This document shows, piece after piece, positions 6,762-15,031 of a stretch of 15,286 bases of DNA (positions are counted from its first letter, which is position 1; the number at the start of each line of letters is the position of its first letter). Source of the DNA: JAFLUQ01 sp964537995 (lineage in GTDB: Bacteria > Bacillota > Clostridia > UMGS1883); assembly GCA_964537995.1 (NCBI GenBank), contig CAZICW010000040.1, positions 1 to 15,286 on the forward strand, read 5' to 3'. Under the pieces are notes generated by a model. It was not told the DNA's origin, made no database searches, and saw only the letters and a program-made list of their open reading frames with translations. A program made the position numbers and the translations under genes.

Positions 6762-7298
6762 ATGAAAACAAAAAATCTGGTTGTGTGCGCTCTTATGGCC
6801 GCGGTTATCTGTGTCTGTTCCGCGATTTCAGTTCCGATAGGCGAGGTTTCAATAACACTTGCGGTACTCGGCGTGCTGCTCGCGGCGGTTATGCTCGGCT
6901 GCAGACGCGGCTTTGTTTCGGTGCTGGTGTTTATTCTGCTCGGCGCTGTCGGCTTGCCCGTTTTCAGCAATATGAGCGGCGGCATAGGAGTTCTTGTCGG
7001 CCCGACGGGCGGATACATTTATTCCTACCTTCTCATGGCTTTGATTACGGGCTTTGCGGCGGATAAGGCATCCAAGCTGAACAATAGGACTCTCGCAGCC
7101 TTCTCCGTGCTTGCGGCCTGCCTTGTGAGCGTGGCTGTGTGCTATACGCTGGGAACAATTCAATTTATGGCGGTTATGCGGCGCGGTCTTGCGGATACGC
7201 TTGCGGTCTGCGTGCTTCCGTTTATCCCGTTTGATATTATAAAAAGCGTCGTTGCGTCGTTTGTCGGACTGAAGCTCAAAGCAGTGCTTAAGCTCTGA
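6762..7298 (+). CDS. bioY: Biotin transporter BioY (ECF S component)
   Basis: A 178-residue integral membrane protein with about six hydrophobic segments, beginning MKTKNLVVCALMAAVICVCS. The family hallmarks are GLPVFSNMSGGIGVLVGPTGGYI (about 65-87), with the conserved 'GGxxxLxGPTGGYL' type loop, and a C-terminal PFIPFDIIKSVVA. BioY is the biotin-binding S subunit of an energy-coupling factor transporter. No EcfA or EcfT genes are adjacent, so it likely uses a shared energizing module encoded elsewhere or acts alone. Two in-frame ATGs exist. ATG 6762 is 10 nt after AAAGGA, whereas ATG 6753 is too close to it, so I use 6762. BirA-like half-sites upstream support regulation by biotin. It is followed 33 nt later by exoA. 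Confidence 0.93.
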   Translation: MKTKNLVVCALMAAVICVCSAISVPIGEVSITLAVLGVLLAAVMLGCRRGFVSVLVFILLGAVGLPVFSNMSGGIGVLVGPTGGYIYSYLLMALITGFAADKASKLNNRTLAAFSVLAACLVSVAVCYTLGTIQFMAVMRRGLADTLAVCVLPFIPFDIIKSVVASFVGLKLKAVLKL

Positions 7299-7331
7299 TT
7301 TTGACGCGATTCGGCGGAAAGGAATGTACTT

Positions 7332-8102
7332 ATGAAATTTATTTCATGGAACGTGAATGGGCTTCGAGCCTGCATGACAAAGGGCTTTGCCGACTTTTTC
7401 GACGCTCAGTCCGCCGATTTCTTCTGCTTACAGGAGACAAAGCTTCAGGAGGGACAGCTCGATTTTGCTCCTCAGGGCTATTACTGCTACTGGAATTATG
7501 CCGAAAAAAAGGGCTACAGCGGAACGGCAATTTTTACAAAGCATAAGCCTATGTCCGTCTCTTACGGCATAGGCATAGAGGAGCATGACCGTGAAGGGCG
7601 GGTTATAACCCTTGAATACGAAAGCTTTTACGTCGTCACGGTTTACACCCCCAATTCCAAGGACGGACTTTTGCGGCTTGATTACCGCATGAGATGGGAG
7701 GACGATTTTTTAGCCTATCTGAAAAGCTTAAACGGGAAAAAACAGGTTCTGTTCGCAGGCGATTTGAATGTCGCTCACAAGGAAATCGACCTGAAAAATC
7801 CCAAAACCAACCGCCGCAACCCCGGCTTTACCGATGAGGAAAGGGAAAAATTCACCGCCGTGACGGAAAACGGCTTCAAAGATACCTTCCGCAGCCTTTA
7901 TCCCGATTTGGAGAATGCCTATTCGTGGTGGTCGTACCGTTTCAGAGCGCGAGAAAAGAATATAGGCTGGCGCATTGACTATTGGTGCGTTTCCGAAAAT
8001 ATGCCGATTGTTGACGCGCTTATCTACAGCGATGTTTACGGCAGCGATCACTGCCCTGTCGGACTTATTGTGGACGAAAGGGAGGCGGGGCTGAATGTAT
8101 GA
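7332..8102 (+). CDS. exoA: Exodeoxyribonuclease III / AP endonuclease (ExoA)
   Basis: A 256-residue Mg-dependent exonuclease-endonuclease-phosphatase family enzyme that cuts at abasic sites in base-excision repair. Conserved active-site residues are all visible: Asn7/Asn9 in SWNVNGLR, Glu35 in LQETKLQ, Tyr105 in VYTPNS, Asp144 and Asn146 in GDLNVAH, Asp216 in WRIDYW, and the Asp239-His240 pair in GSDHCP. Length and sequence fit the Bacillus ExoA / bacterial Xth type. GGAAAGGA precedes ATG 7332 by 8 nt. It lies 33 nt after bioY, and its stop overlaps the start of rsmA by 8 nt. Whether it is named exoA or xth is only a naming choice. Confidence 0.96.
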   Translation: MKFISWNVNGLRACMTKGFADFFDAQSADFFCLQETKLQEGQLDFAPQGYYCYWNYAEKKGYSGTAIFTKHKPMSVSYGIGIEEHDREGRVITLEYESFYVVTVYTPNSKDGLLRLDYRMRWEDDFLAYLKSLNGKKQVLFAGDLNVAHKEIDLKNPKTNRRNPGFTDEEREKFTAVTENGFKDTFRSLYPDLENAYSWWSYRFRAREKNIGWRIDYWCVSENMPIVDALIYSDVYGSDHCPVGLIVDEREAGLNV

Positions 8103-8967
8103 GCTGACAGATCCTAAAATAATAAGGTATCTTTGCTCAAAGTACGGCTTTGCTTTCTCGAAAAATATGGGACAAAACTTCATAAAAGACGCGTCCGTAC
8201 TTATGCGCATTGCCGAAAAAGCCGCCGAAGGAGCCGAGGGCATAATTGAAATAGGGCCCGGATTCGGCAGCCTTACGGCGGCGCTTGCCCTCAAAGCAAA
8301 AAAGGTTGTCGCGATTGAACTGGACGAGCGGCTCCGTCCCGTATTGACGGAAACGCTCATCGGCTTCAACAATATCGACATAATCTGGAAGGATTGCCTT
8401 AAGGTTGATATGCCAAAGCTTCTGACGGAGGATTTTGACGGAATGAGAGTAAGCGTTGCGGCAAATCTTCCGTATTACATAACAACGCCGATTCTTATGA
8501 ATTTAATTGAAAGCCGCTGCCCCTTCAAGCGCATAATCGTTATGGTGCAGAAGGAGGTGGCGCAGCGCCTGTGCGCCGCCCCCGGAGGAAAGGACTACGG
8601 CGCGGCGACACTGACGGCGCAGTATTTTACAACGCCGGAAATTCTGGAAATTGTCCCCGCGCGGAGCTTTATTCCCGCGCCAAAGGTGGACAGCGCCGTG
8701 GTTTCCATGGAGCTGCGCGAAAAGCCGCCCGTCCTTCCAAAGGATGAGAGGCTGTTTTTTGCGCTTATAAAGGCTTCGTTCGCGCAAAGACGGAAAACTC
8801 TGATTAACGGTCTTGCCAACAGCGGCAAGTTCGGCGGAAAAGAGCTTATTTCCCGTGCAATCGAAAGCATAGGAAGGCAGCCGGGCATACGCGGAGAGGT
8901 GCTGAATATACAAGAATTTTCAAATTTATCCGACTTTTTTGTTGAAAATGCGGAAATTGAAAACTAA
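8095..8967 (+). CDS. rsmA: 16S rRNA dimethyladenosine transferase RsmA (KsgA)
   Basis: A 290-residue SAM-dependent methyltransferase that dimethylates two adjacent adenosines near the 3' end of 16S rRNA in a late step of 30S assembly. It shows the family entry GQNF (26-29), SAM motif I EIGPGFG (52-58), acidic Glu75 in AIELDERL, and the catalytic motif IV NLPYY (124-128). The C-terminal domain contains FAQRRKTLINGL, typical of RsmA. The start ATG 8095 overlaps the exoA stop (ATG..TGA, 8 nt), with GGAGG nine bases upstream inside exoA, indicating translational coupling. In many Firmicutes rsmA follows rnmV (ribonuclease M5); here exoA takes that place. Confidence 0.97.
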   Translation: MYELTDPKIIRYLCSKYGFAFSKNMGQNFIKDASVLMRIAEKAAEGAEGIIEIGPGFGSLTAALALKAKKVVAIELDERLRPVLTETLIGFNNIDIIWKDCLKVDMPKLLTEDFDGMRVSVAANLPYYITTPILMNLIESRCPFKRIIVMVQKEVAQRLCAAPGGKDYGAATLTAQYFTTPEILEIVPARSFIPAPKVDSAVVSMELREKPPVLPKDERLFFALIKASFAQRRKTLINGLANSGKFGGKELISRAIESIGRQPGIRGEVLNIQEFSNLSDFFVENAEIEN

Positions 8968-8969
8968 TT

Positions 8970-8977
8970 GTGAATTT
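8970..8977 (+). repeat. GTGAATTT element upstream of the pckG promoter
   Basis: GTGAATTT begins 21 nt before the pckG -35 box and is followed by an A-tract. Identical octamers occupy the same position before the SLH gene promoter (11963) and the tRNA-Ala promoter (15010). It is a possible UP element or activator site. Confidence 0.55.
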
Positions 8978-8990
8978 GTAAAAAAAATAA

Positions 8991-9019
8991 TGGACAAATC
9001 CGAAAGTTTGATATATAAT
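8991..9019 (+). promoter_or_regulatory. Promoter of pckG
   Basis: TGGACA (8991-8996), a 17-nt spacer and TATAAT (9014-9019), located just after the rsmA stop. It leaves a leader of about 57 nt before the pckG start. The upstream A-rich tract and GTGAATTT may strengthen it. Confidence 0.88.
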
Positions 9020-9082
9020 GTTAAACGAGAAAAGTTGGATTTTTACTTGTATCAAAACTTTTTAAGAAAGGGGATTTGTTTA

Positions 9083-10882
9083 ATGACGACAAATCAGACA
9101 GTATTGACATGGCTTGACGACATGAAGGCAATGTGCCGTCCGGACAAGGTGGTTTGGATAACGGGTGACGAGGCTCAGCTTGAAGAGCTTCGGGCCGAGG
9201 CTGTTGCGACAGGCGAGATGATCAAGCTCAACGAAGAAAAGCTCCCCGGCTGCTATTATCATCGCACGGCGGAGAACGATGTTGCCCGCGTTGAGGACAG
9301 AACCTTTATCTGCACTCCGACAAAGGACGAAGCAGGTCCCATTAACAACTGGATGGCTCCCGACGAAATGTACGCCAAGCTCACGGCTTTGTATACAGGC
9401 GCGATGGAAGGCAGGACAATGTATGTAATTCCCTACTCCATGGGCCCTGTGGGTTCTCCCTTTTCCAAAATAGGAATTGAGCTTACCGACAGCATTTATG
9501 TTGTTCTCAATATGGCTATCATGACAAGGATAGGAAACCCCGTCATGGACTGCTTGGGCGACAAGCCGGACTTTGTAAAATGCCTTCACGCAAAGAAGGA
9601 TGTAAATCCCGAAGAAAGATATATAGTTCAGTTTCCTCAGGATTCCACAATTTGGTCCATCAACTCCGCTTACGGCGGAAACGTGCTTCTCGGAAAGAAG
9701 TGCTTCGCTCTCAGAATCGCTTCCTATCTCGGAATGAGAGAGGGCTGGATGGCGGAGCATATGCTTATTCTCGGACTTGAAAATCCTCAGGGCGAGGTTC
9801 ATTATATATGCGCCGCTTTCCCCTCCGCCTGCGGAAAAACAAACCTTGCGATGCTTATTCCTCCCGAATATCTTCGCAAGCAGGGCTATAAGGTCTGGAC
9901 CGTCGGCGACGATATTTCATGGCTGAACATAGGCCCCGACGGCAGACTTTACGCAATCAACCCCGAAGCCGGCTTCTTCGGCGTAGCTCCCGGAACCAGC
10001 GTAAAGACGAATTTCAACGCGCTTGAATCCACAAAGAAGAACACAATCTTCACAAATGTGGCAATCAATAACGATGATATGACTGTTTGGTGGGAAGGTC
10101 TTGACAATAATCCTCCCGTAAACGCAACCGATTGGAAGGGCGCTAAGGTTAACGGACCCGAATATGCGGCGGCAGGCAACAAGCTTGCCCATCCCAACAG
10201 CCGCTTTACGGCTCCCGCCGTAAATTGCCCCTGCATTTCTCCCGAATTTGAAAATCCTCAGGGCGTTCCGATTGATGCAATCGTATTCGGCGGACGCCGC
10301 GCGAAATGCGCTCCCCTCGTGTATCAGTCCTTTGACTGGACGCACGGCACCTTTGTCGGAGCGACAATGGCTTCCGAAACGACCGCGGCGGCAGCGGGCG
10401 CGGTCGGAGTCGTAAGGCGCGACCCCATGGCGATGAAGCCCTTTGTGGGATACAACATGGCGACATATTGGGGACACTGGCTTGAGATGGGCAAGAAGCT
10501 CGGCGATAAGGCTCCTAAAATTTTCCATGTCAACTGGTTCAGAAAAGACGAGAATGACAAATTCATGTGGCCCGGCTTCGGCGACAATATGCGTGTCCTG
10601 CTCTGGATCCTCGATCGCTGCGCGGGCAAGGTTGAAGCCGACGAATGCGCTATCGGCTATATTCCCAAGCCGGAGGATATTGACGTCACCGATCTGGAAA
10701 ACTACGGCAAGCCTATGACCACCGAAAACGTTAAGGCTCTGCTTACAATTGACAAAGAGGAATGGATTAAGGATATTGAAAATCCCGAAACAGGAATCAG
10801 GCAGTATTTTGCGCAGTTCGGCGATCTTCTTCCTCAGGAAATGGCAGACGAGCTGACAAAGCTTGAAGCAAGACTTAAGTAA
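9083..10882 (+). CDS. pckG: Phosphoenolpyruvate carboxykinase (GTP type)
   Basis: A 599-residue cytoplasmic enzyme converting oxaloacetate + GTP to phosphoenolpyruvate + GDP + CO2, or the reverse as a CO2-fixing step in some anaerobes. The sequence is of the GTP family, not the ATP family: YVIPYSMGPVGSP (114-126), the P-loop FPSACGKTN (246-254), the metal-binding VGDDISWLN (274-282) with the conserved Asp pair, GFFGVAPGT (297-305), and candidate Mn ligands near Lys205/206 and His226. Length is normal. AAAGGGG lies nine bases before ATG 9083; the frame extends 48 codons further upstream through the promoter and the rsmA end, which is not translated. It has its own promoter and a terminator-like hairpin. 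Lysine is often AAG and aspartate GAC here, hinting at high expression, but this was not counted. Confidence 0.97.
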   Translation: MTTNQTVLTWLDDMKAMCRPDKVVWITGDEAQLEELRAEAVATGEMIKLNEEKLPGCYYHRTAENDVARVEDRTFICTPTKDEAGPINNWMAPDEMYAKLTALYTGAMEGRTMYVIPYSMGPVGSPFSKIGIELTDSIYVVLNMAIMTRIGNPVMDCLGDKPDFVKCLHAKKDVNPEERYIVQFPQDSTIWSINSAYGGNVLLGKKCFALRIASYLGMREGWMAEHMLILGLENPQGEVHYICAAFPSACGKTNLAMLIPPEYLRKQGYKVWTVGDDISWLNIGPDGRLYAINPEAGFFGVAPGTSVKTNFNALESTKKNTIFTNVAINNDDMTVWWEGLDNNPPVNATDWKGAKVNGPEYAAAGNKLAHPNSRFTAPAVNCPCISPEFENPQGVPIDAIVFGGRRAKCAPLVYQSFDWTHGTFVGATMASETTAAAAGAVGVVRRDPMAMKPFVGYNMATYWGHWLEMGKKLGDKAPKIFHVNWFRKDENDKFMWPGFGDNMRVLLWILDRCAGKVEADECAIGYIPKPEDIDVTDLENYGKPMTTENVKALLTIDKEEWIKDIENPETGIRQYFAQFGDLLPQEMADELTKLEARLK

Positions 10883-10898
10883 AACATAAACAAGCTGT

Positions 10899-10943
10899 AC
10901 GGGCGGGCTTTTGCGGGTATATTACCTGCCCTGCCCGTTTTGC
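10899..10943 (+). terminator. Terminator-like hairpin after pckG
   Basis: ACGGGC (10899-10904) pairs with GCCCGT (10933-10938). Inside, GCGGGTA and TACCTGC form an upper stem with a TAT loop. Only four T residues follow (TTTTGCTT), so termination may be partial, which would allow read-through into the transporter gene 24 nt downstream. Confidence 0.7.
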
Positions 10944-10961
10944 TTGAGCAAAGGTGAACAA

Positions 10962-11900
10962 ATGAACCGCGAAAAAACATTGACAAAAACATGGGTTGTC
11001 GCTCTGCTGGCATTTGTCTGCTGTGTGCTGTGGGGAAGCGCGTTCCCGTGCATAAAAATAGGATACTCCCTGTTTGAAATTTCTTCGGACGAAACCGCCG
11101 CGCAGATACTTTTCGCCGGTCTGCGCTTTACGCTTGCCGGAATTATGACTGTTGCCGCCGCAAGTCTCGGCGAGAAAAAATTCATTGCGCCGAAAAGCGG
11201 GGAAGAGGTGTCGATGATGCTGAAGCTCTGTCTGTTCCAGACGGTGCTGCAATACCTCTTTTTTTACCTCGGTCTTGCCCGTGCCGACGGTTCGAAATGC
11301 GCGATAATCGAAGGCTCGAACGTATTCATCTGCATTATCCTCGCTTCGTTGGTATTCGGAATTGAAAAGCTGACGGCGAAAAAGCTTTTCGGCTGCGCGG
11401 TGGGCTTTGCCGGAGTTGTGCTTGTAAATCTCGGCGGAGAGATGAGCTCCGGAATGACCTTGCGAGGGGAGGGCTTTGTTTTTGTTTCGACCGTAGCCTA
11501 TGCCTTTTCCTCCGTTATTATGAAAACCTATTCCAAACGCGCAAATCCTGTTATGCTGAGCGGCTGGCAGTTTATGGCGGGAGGAATAATCATGACTGCC
11601 GCGGGACTGCTCCTTGGCGGAAAAATAAACGCCGTAACGGGCAGAGGCATTGCGATGCTGCTTTATCTTTCTTTTATTTCGGCGGCGGCGTATACAATCT
11701 GGTCAATACTGCTCAAATATAATCCCGTTTCAAGAGTAACCGTTTTCGGCTTTATGAATCCCGTGTGCGGCTTTCTGCTCTCGGCGCTGCTGCTTGACGA
11801 AAAAAGCGAGGCGTTCGGACTTCGCTCCGCGTCGGCGTTGATTCTGGTATGCATAGGAATATTCACGGTTAACCGACCCGACAGGCAAGCCGCAAAATAG
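10962..11900 (+). CDS. EamA-family (DMT superfamily) transporter
   Basis: A 312-residue membrane protein with about ten hydrophobic segments arranged as two halves. The first segment contains the EamA hallmark VVALLAFVCCVLWGSAFPCIKIG (about 12-34); later ones include FGCAVGFAGVVLVNLGG and FVFVSTVAYAFSSVIMKTYSK, and the last segment is SASALILVCIGIFTVNRP. The family exports amino acids, nucleosides or other metabolites, and the substrate cannot be predicted here. ATG 10962 has AAAGGTG five bases upstream. It follows the pckG hairpin and I see no strong promoter in the 79-nt gap, so it may be expressed by read-through from pckG or from a weak promoter. Confidence 0.88.
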   Translation: MNREKTLTKTWVVALLAFVCCVLWGSAFPCIKIGYSLFEISSDETAAQILFAGLRFTLAGIMTVAAASLGEKKFIAPKSGEEVSMMLKLCLFQTVLQYLFFYLGLARADGSKCAIIEGSNVFICIILASLVFGIEKLTAKKLFGCAVGFAGVVLVNLGGEMSSGMTLRGEGFVFVSTVAYAFSSVIMKTYSKRANPVMLSGWQFMAGGIIMTAAGLLLGGKINAVTGRGIAMLLYLSFISAAAYTIWSILLKYNPVSRVTVFGFMNPVCGFLLSALLLDEKSEAFGLRSASALILVCIGIFTVNRPDRQAAK

Positions 11901-11926
11901 ACCCTGATGCGCGCTTGCCTTGTCGG
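11878..11926 (+). terminator. Stem-loop across the stop codon of the EamA gene
   Basis: CCGACAGGCAAG (11878-11889) pairs with CTTGCCTTGTCGG (11914-11926) with a single extra base, around a loop of 24 nt that contains the TAG stop. It lacks a T-run, so it could be a factor-dependent terminator or an mRNA-stabilising structure. Confidence 0.4.
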
Positions 11927-11962
11927 ATTATACATTTCGGTGAAGTAAAAATATATTTTTTT

Positions 11963-11970
11963 GTGAATTT
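11963..11970 (+). repeat. GTGAATTT element upstream of the SLH gene promoter
   Basis: GTGAATTT, preceded by a T-run and followed by TTAATAAATATGA, begins 21 nt before the -35 box. It is identical in sequence and spacing to the element before pckG. Confidence 0.55.
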
Positions 11971-11983
11971 TTAATAAATATGA

Positions 11984-12012
11984 TAGACATCAGGAAAAAA
12001 ACATGGTATAAT
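11984..12012 (+). promoter_or_regulatory. Promoter of the SLH protein gene
   Basis: TAGACA (11984-11989), a 17-nt spacer and TATAAT (12007-12012) lie about 34 nt before a strong AAGGAGG ribosome binding site (12046-12052). Confidence 0.85.
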
Positions 12013-12057
12013 AATCATACGGAATGTGTTTAACGGTTATGCTTTAAGGAGGCTTAT

Positions 12058-14949
12058 ATGCGCAGAACGGCATTCGCAATGATGTTGCTTATATTGTTGC
12101 TTTTTACCGCTGTCGTCAGCGCGGACGAGGCTTCTGTCGGCGCGCCCTTTTTCTTTGAGGAAACCTTCGAGGACGCTTCGGATTTTTCCGACTGGGACGG
12201 CGGAATCCAGGACAACGGAATTTTCGCCGGCGGCGAGGCATCCTGCTTTGTGAGAAACCCATACGGAATGGAAATTGACGGGAAAATTTCCCATATGCTG
12301 TCATATCTGCGCACGGTAACTCTCGAAAAAGGCTCGGTATACAGAATCAAGTTTGACGTTATGAGTCTTTCCTCAAACGCAAAGGGCTCGGTGCGTTCGG
12401 CGGTTCGCTTCGGCACGGGAGCGGACAATATAGTATTTGAATTTGACAATATCCCCGAGGAATGGACGCAGGTGACCGCGCTCTTCATGGCGGCGCGCGA
12501 CGCGGACTACAGCTTTTCCCTTGAGCTGAAAAACGGCGATGCGGATTTGGGATTTTTTGTCGATGATATTTCAATAGAGCAAATAAATTTCGCGCCGGAA
12601 AGTCTTGCGATAATAGGGCAGGAGGAGCTGATAATTCCCGCCTCGGGAGAAGAACGCACGCGCTACACCGCTACTGCGTACACTGTTGACGATGAAATAA
12701 TAAATCTTCTTCCCGATACATATGTTATGTCGGCGGAGGGTCTTCCGGCGGGCGTCGCAATCGACAATGAAAGCAATTCGATAATCGTCAGCGAGGGCTG
12801 CCCCGACGGAGCGTCCTTCGTGCTGATCTGCACACCGCCGGACTATATGCAGCTTAATCCCGCGTCGATGGAAATTACGCTTACAAAAAATGTGCTTAAA
12901 AATTCCGACTTCTCGCAGGATACGGAATATTGGAACATAGACGGCGAATATGAGCTTCTCGGCGGCTCGATCGGCAGCTATCTCTCTCTTGCGACGGAAA
13001 CACTATGCCCCTACGGCTATTCCGCGACAATTAAGCCCGACCGTCCCATTGTGCTTTTGGAGGGAGTTATGTATGTTTTCCGCGCAAAGGTTAGAGTTGA
13101 AAGCGGCAGCGGGAAATCGGTCTATTCTCAAAACACGGCCCTGTCGCGTGAGGGAAGAGTTGAAATAAACATAATCGATCTTTCCGACGGCGACTGGACG
13201 GACGTTGTCGCGGCCTTTACGCCGGAAGCGAGCGGAGTCTACGACGTAAATCTCAGCTTTGTAACGACAGAGCCGGGCAGAGTTCATGTCGGCGCGATGA
13301 CGCTTTCTCCCGAAGCGCCGGACGAAACCTATGTAACCCTCCATGCGCCGGGAAATATCTGCATCCCCGATACGGAAACCGCATATCCGCTCAACGCCTA
13401 TGTCCGTGACCAAGCCGGAGAGATTCTCGGCAGTAAATGCGAGGTTGAGATTTTGCCCGAAGGAAAGGGCGTTGAAATTTCGGGCGGGAACATTGTCGTT
13501 TCCCCGAAGGCCGTTGCCGGCGATTATACAATTTATGCCTGCTCAAGGACAAACTCTTCGATTCAAAGCAGCCTTACGATAACAATCAGCCATGACAATA
13601 TCGGTGACGGAGGCTTTGAAGAAAAGGAGGAAAACGAGTGGTGGGCGGCGGCTTTCCCCGCGTCGCTGACAATTGAGGAATATATCAACGGCAGATACGC
13701 CCGTATAGTTTCCGAAAACGACTATGCCATAGCGCTGAACAATTCCTATATGCACCTTTATGCCGGACTGCCTTACGCTTTCCGCGCCGACGCGATCGAC
13801 GGGAAGGATTCCGTCGTCACGGCTTTCATTGAAACGATTGACGGCGAGAATGTACCCGTTATGCAGGCGGAATCCTCCGACGGGCAGATGTTCAAGCTGT
13901 TTGAAACCGACAATGACCTTGTCGGCAGACTTGAGCTTTATATAACCTCCGAGGACGGCGGCGCGGTTGATCTCGGAATTGACAATGTCGAGCTTTTCCG
14001 TTCGGTTCTGAGCGTGGCCTCGCTTATGGTTTCCGGTGATGCGCAGGTCGGAGGAAAGCTCGCCGTAAGCTTTGCTTTCTACAATAATCTTGACCCCGTA
14101 AACGACCCCTCTGCCTGCGCGATAAGCTGGTATTCCACCGATTCCGAAGGAAACGATCCTATCCATATCGGCAGCGGAGAGGAATTGTCGGTAACGTCCT
14201 CTCTTGCCGGAAAATATGTTTACGTTGAGGTTACGCCGATTTGCGCTCTTACCGGATTGAGCGGCGCGGCGGAGCGAAGCGTTCCGTTGCCGATCGGTTC
14301 GTTGCAAAATTACGACGAAGTATTTGATTATTACGAAACCGCAGATGAAACGGAGGAAGCTTCTTGCGTATTTTCCCCCGTCAGCCTTTCCGAAGCCGGA
14401 GAATCGGACTTTGACGATTTACGGGGACACTGGGCGGAAAAATATGTTTCCGCGCTTTATGCCGCGGGAATTGTTAACGGCAAAACTGAAACTCTTTTTT
14501 GCCCCGACGAAAAAATCACAAGGGCGGAATTTGCCGCACTGATTTGCCGCGCTTTCGGGCTTGCCGACGCGAGCAGTACCTTTACGGACGTTCCCGCCGA
14601 CGCATGGTACGGCGGCAGCGTCGCGGCGTTGGCGGAGCTTGACATAATCAAGGGAACTTCAGAAACGGAATTTTCGCCCGACGCGTATCTGACGCGCGAA
14701 CAGATGGTTTCGATTTTTATGAGAATTTATGAATTAATGGGGAAGGAAGCGAAAAATTCGCGCCTAAGTAATTTTTACGATAAAAACGACGTCGCGGACT
14801 GGGCTGAGGGCTATTTTGAGAAAGCCCTTAATATCGGGCTTCTAAACGGCACAGAGCAGTCAACCCTCCTTCCCGCAAAAAACGCTACCCGCGCGGAAGC
14901 CTGTACCATGCTTTGCAAATTGCTCAAAATCCTGTCGGAGGGACAGTAA
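12058..14949 (+). CDS. Secreted SLH-domain surface protein with repeated carbohydrate-binding-like modules
   Basis: A 963-residue exported protein. A signal peptide (MRRTAFAMMLLILLLFTAVVSA, 1-22) precedes three copies of a two-domain unit. In each unit a beta-sandwich resembling a CBM/galactose-binding fold (about 33-175, 279-416, 513-648) starts with a Phe/Trp-rich motif (FEETFED..W, NSDFSQ..YW, DGGFEE..WW) and, in the first and third, ends in a V/I-D-D/N motif (FFVDDISI, LGIDNVEL). Each is followed by an Ig-like segment (about 181-276, 424-511, 655-745). After an acidic linker come three SLH domains (about 786-835, 841-895, 904-957) carrying TRAE, TREQ and TRAE signatures. These bind pyruvylated secondary cell-wall polymer in known SLH proteins. 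No catalytic domain is visible, so an adhesin, a glycan-capture protein or an S-layer-associated protein is likely. AAGGAGG five bases before ATG 12058 fixes the start. Confidence 0.85.
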   Translation: MRRTAFAMMLLILLLFTAVVSADEASVGAPFFFEETFEDASDFSDWDGGIQDNGIFAGGEASCFVRNPYGMEIDGKISHMLSYLRTVTLEKGSVYRIKFDVMSLSSNAKGSVRSAVRFGTGADNIVFEFDNIPEEWTQVTALFMAARDADYSFSLELKNGDADLGFFVDDISIEQINFAPESLAIIGQEELIIPASGEERTRYTATAYTVDDEIINLLPDTYVMSAEGLPAGVAIDNESNSIIVSEGCPDGASFVLICTPPDYMQLNPASMEITLTKNVLKNSDFSQDTEYWNIDGEYELLGGSIGSYLSLATETLCPYGYSATIKPDRPIVLLEGVMYVFRAKVRVESGSGKSVYSQNTALSREGRVEINIIDLSDGDWTDVVAAFTPEASGVYDVNLSFVTTEPGRVHVGAMTLSPEAPDETYVTLHAPGNICIPDTETAYPLNAYVRDQAGEILGSKCEVEILPEGKGVEISGGNIVVSPKAVAGDYTIYACSRTNSSIQSSLTITISHDNIGDGGFEEKEENEWWAAAFPASLTIEEYINGRYARIVSENDYAIALNNSYMHLYAGLPYAFRADAIDGKDSVVTAFIETIDGENVPVMQAESSDGQMFKLFETDNDLVGRLELYITSEDGGAVDLGIDNVELFRSVLSVASLMVSGDAQVGGKLAVSFAFYNNLDPVNDPSACAISWYSTDSEGNDPIHIGSGEELSVTSSLAGKYVYVEVTPICALTGLSGAAERSVPLPIGSLQNYDEVFDYYETADETEEASCVFSPVSLSEAGESDFDDLRGHWAEKYVSALYAAGIVNGKTETLFCPDEKITRAEFAALICRAFGLADASSTFTDVPADAWYGGSVAALAELDIIKGTSETEFSPDAYLTREQMVSIFMRIYELMGKEAKNSRLSNFYDKNDVADWAEGYFEKALNIGLLNGTEQSTLLPAKNATRAEACTMLCKLLKILSEGQ

Positions 14950-15009
14950 AAATACCTCAAGCCGGCAGAGCGCCAAACAAAGATTTTTTACAAAGCTCTT
15001 TGGGATTTC

Positions 15010-15017
15010 GTGAATTT
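15010..15017 (+). repeat. GTGAATTT element upstream of the tRNA-Ala promoter
   Basis: GTGAATTT followed by TTTTAAATTAGCTA begins 22 nt before the -35 box. It is the third copy of the octamer shared with the pckG and SLH gene promoters and fits an A/T-rich UP element. Confidence 0.55.
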
Positions 15018-15031
15018 TTTTAAATTAGCTA

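Noticed and set aside
8939..9082. 48-codon N-terminal extension of PckG
   Set aside because: It overlaps the rsmA end and the pckG promoter itself. ATG 9083 has a good ribosome binding site and gives the normal family length.
14978..15002. Hairpin CAAAGA/TCTTTG after the SLH gene as a terminator
   Set aside because: It has only six base pairs around a 13-nt loop and no directly adjacent T-run. No clear terminator for the SLH gene is visible.
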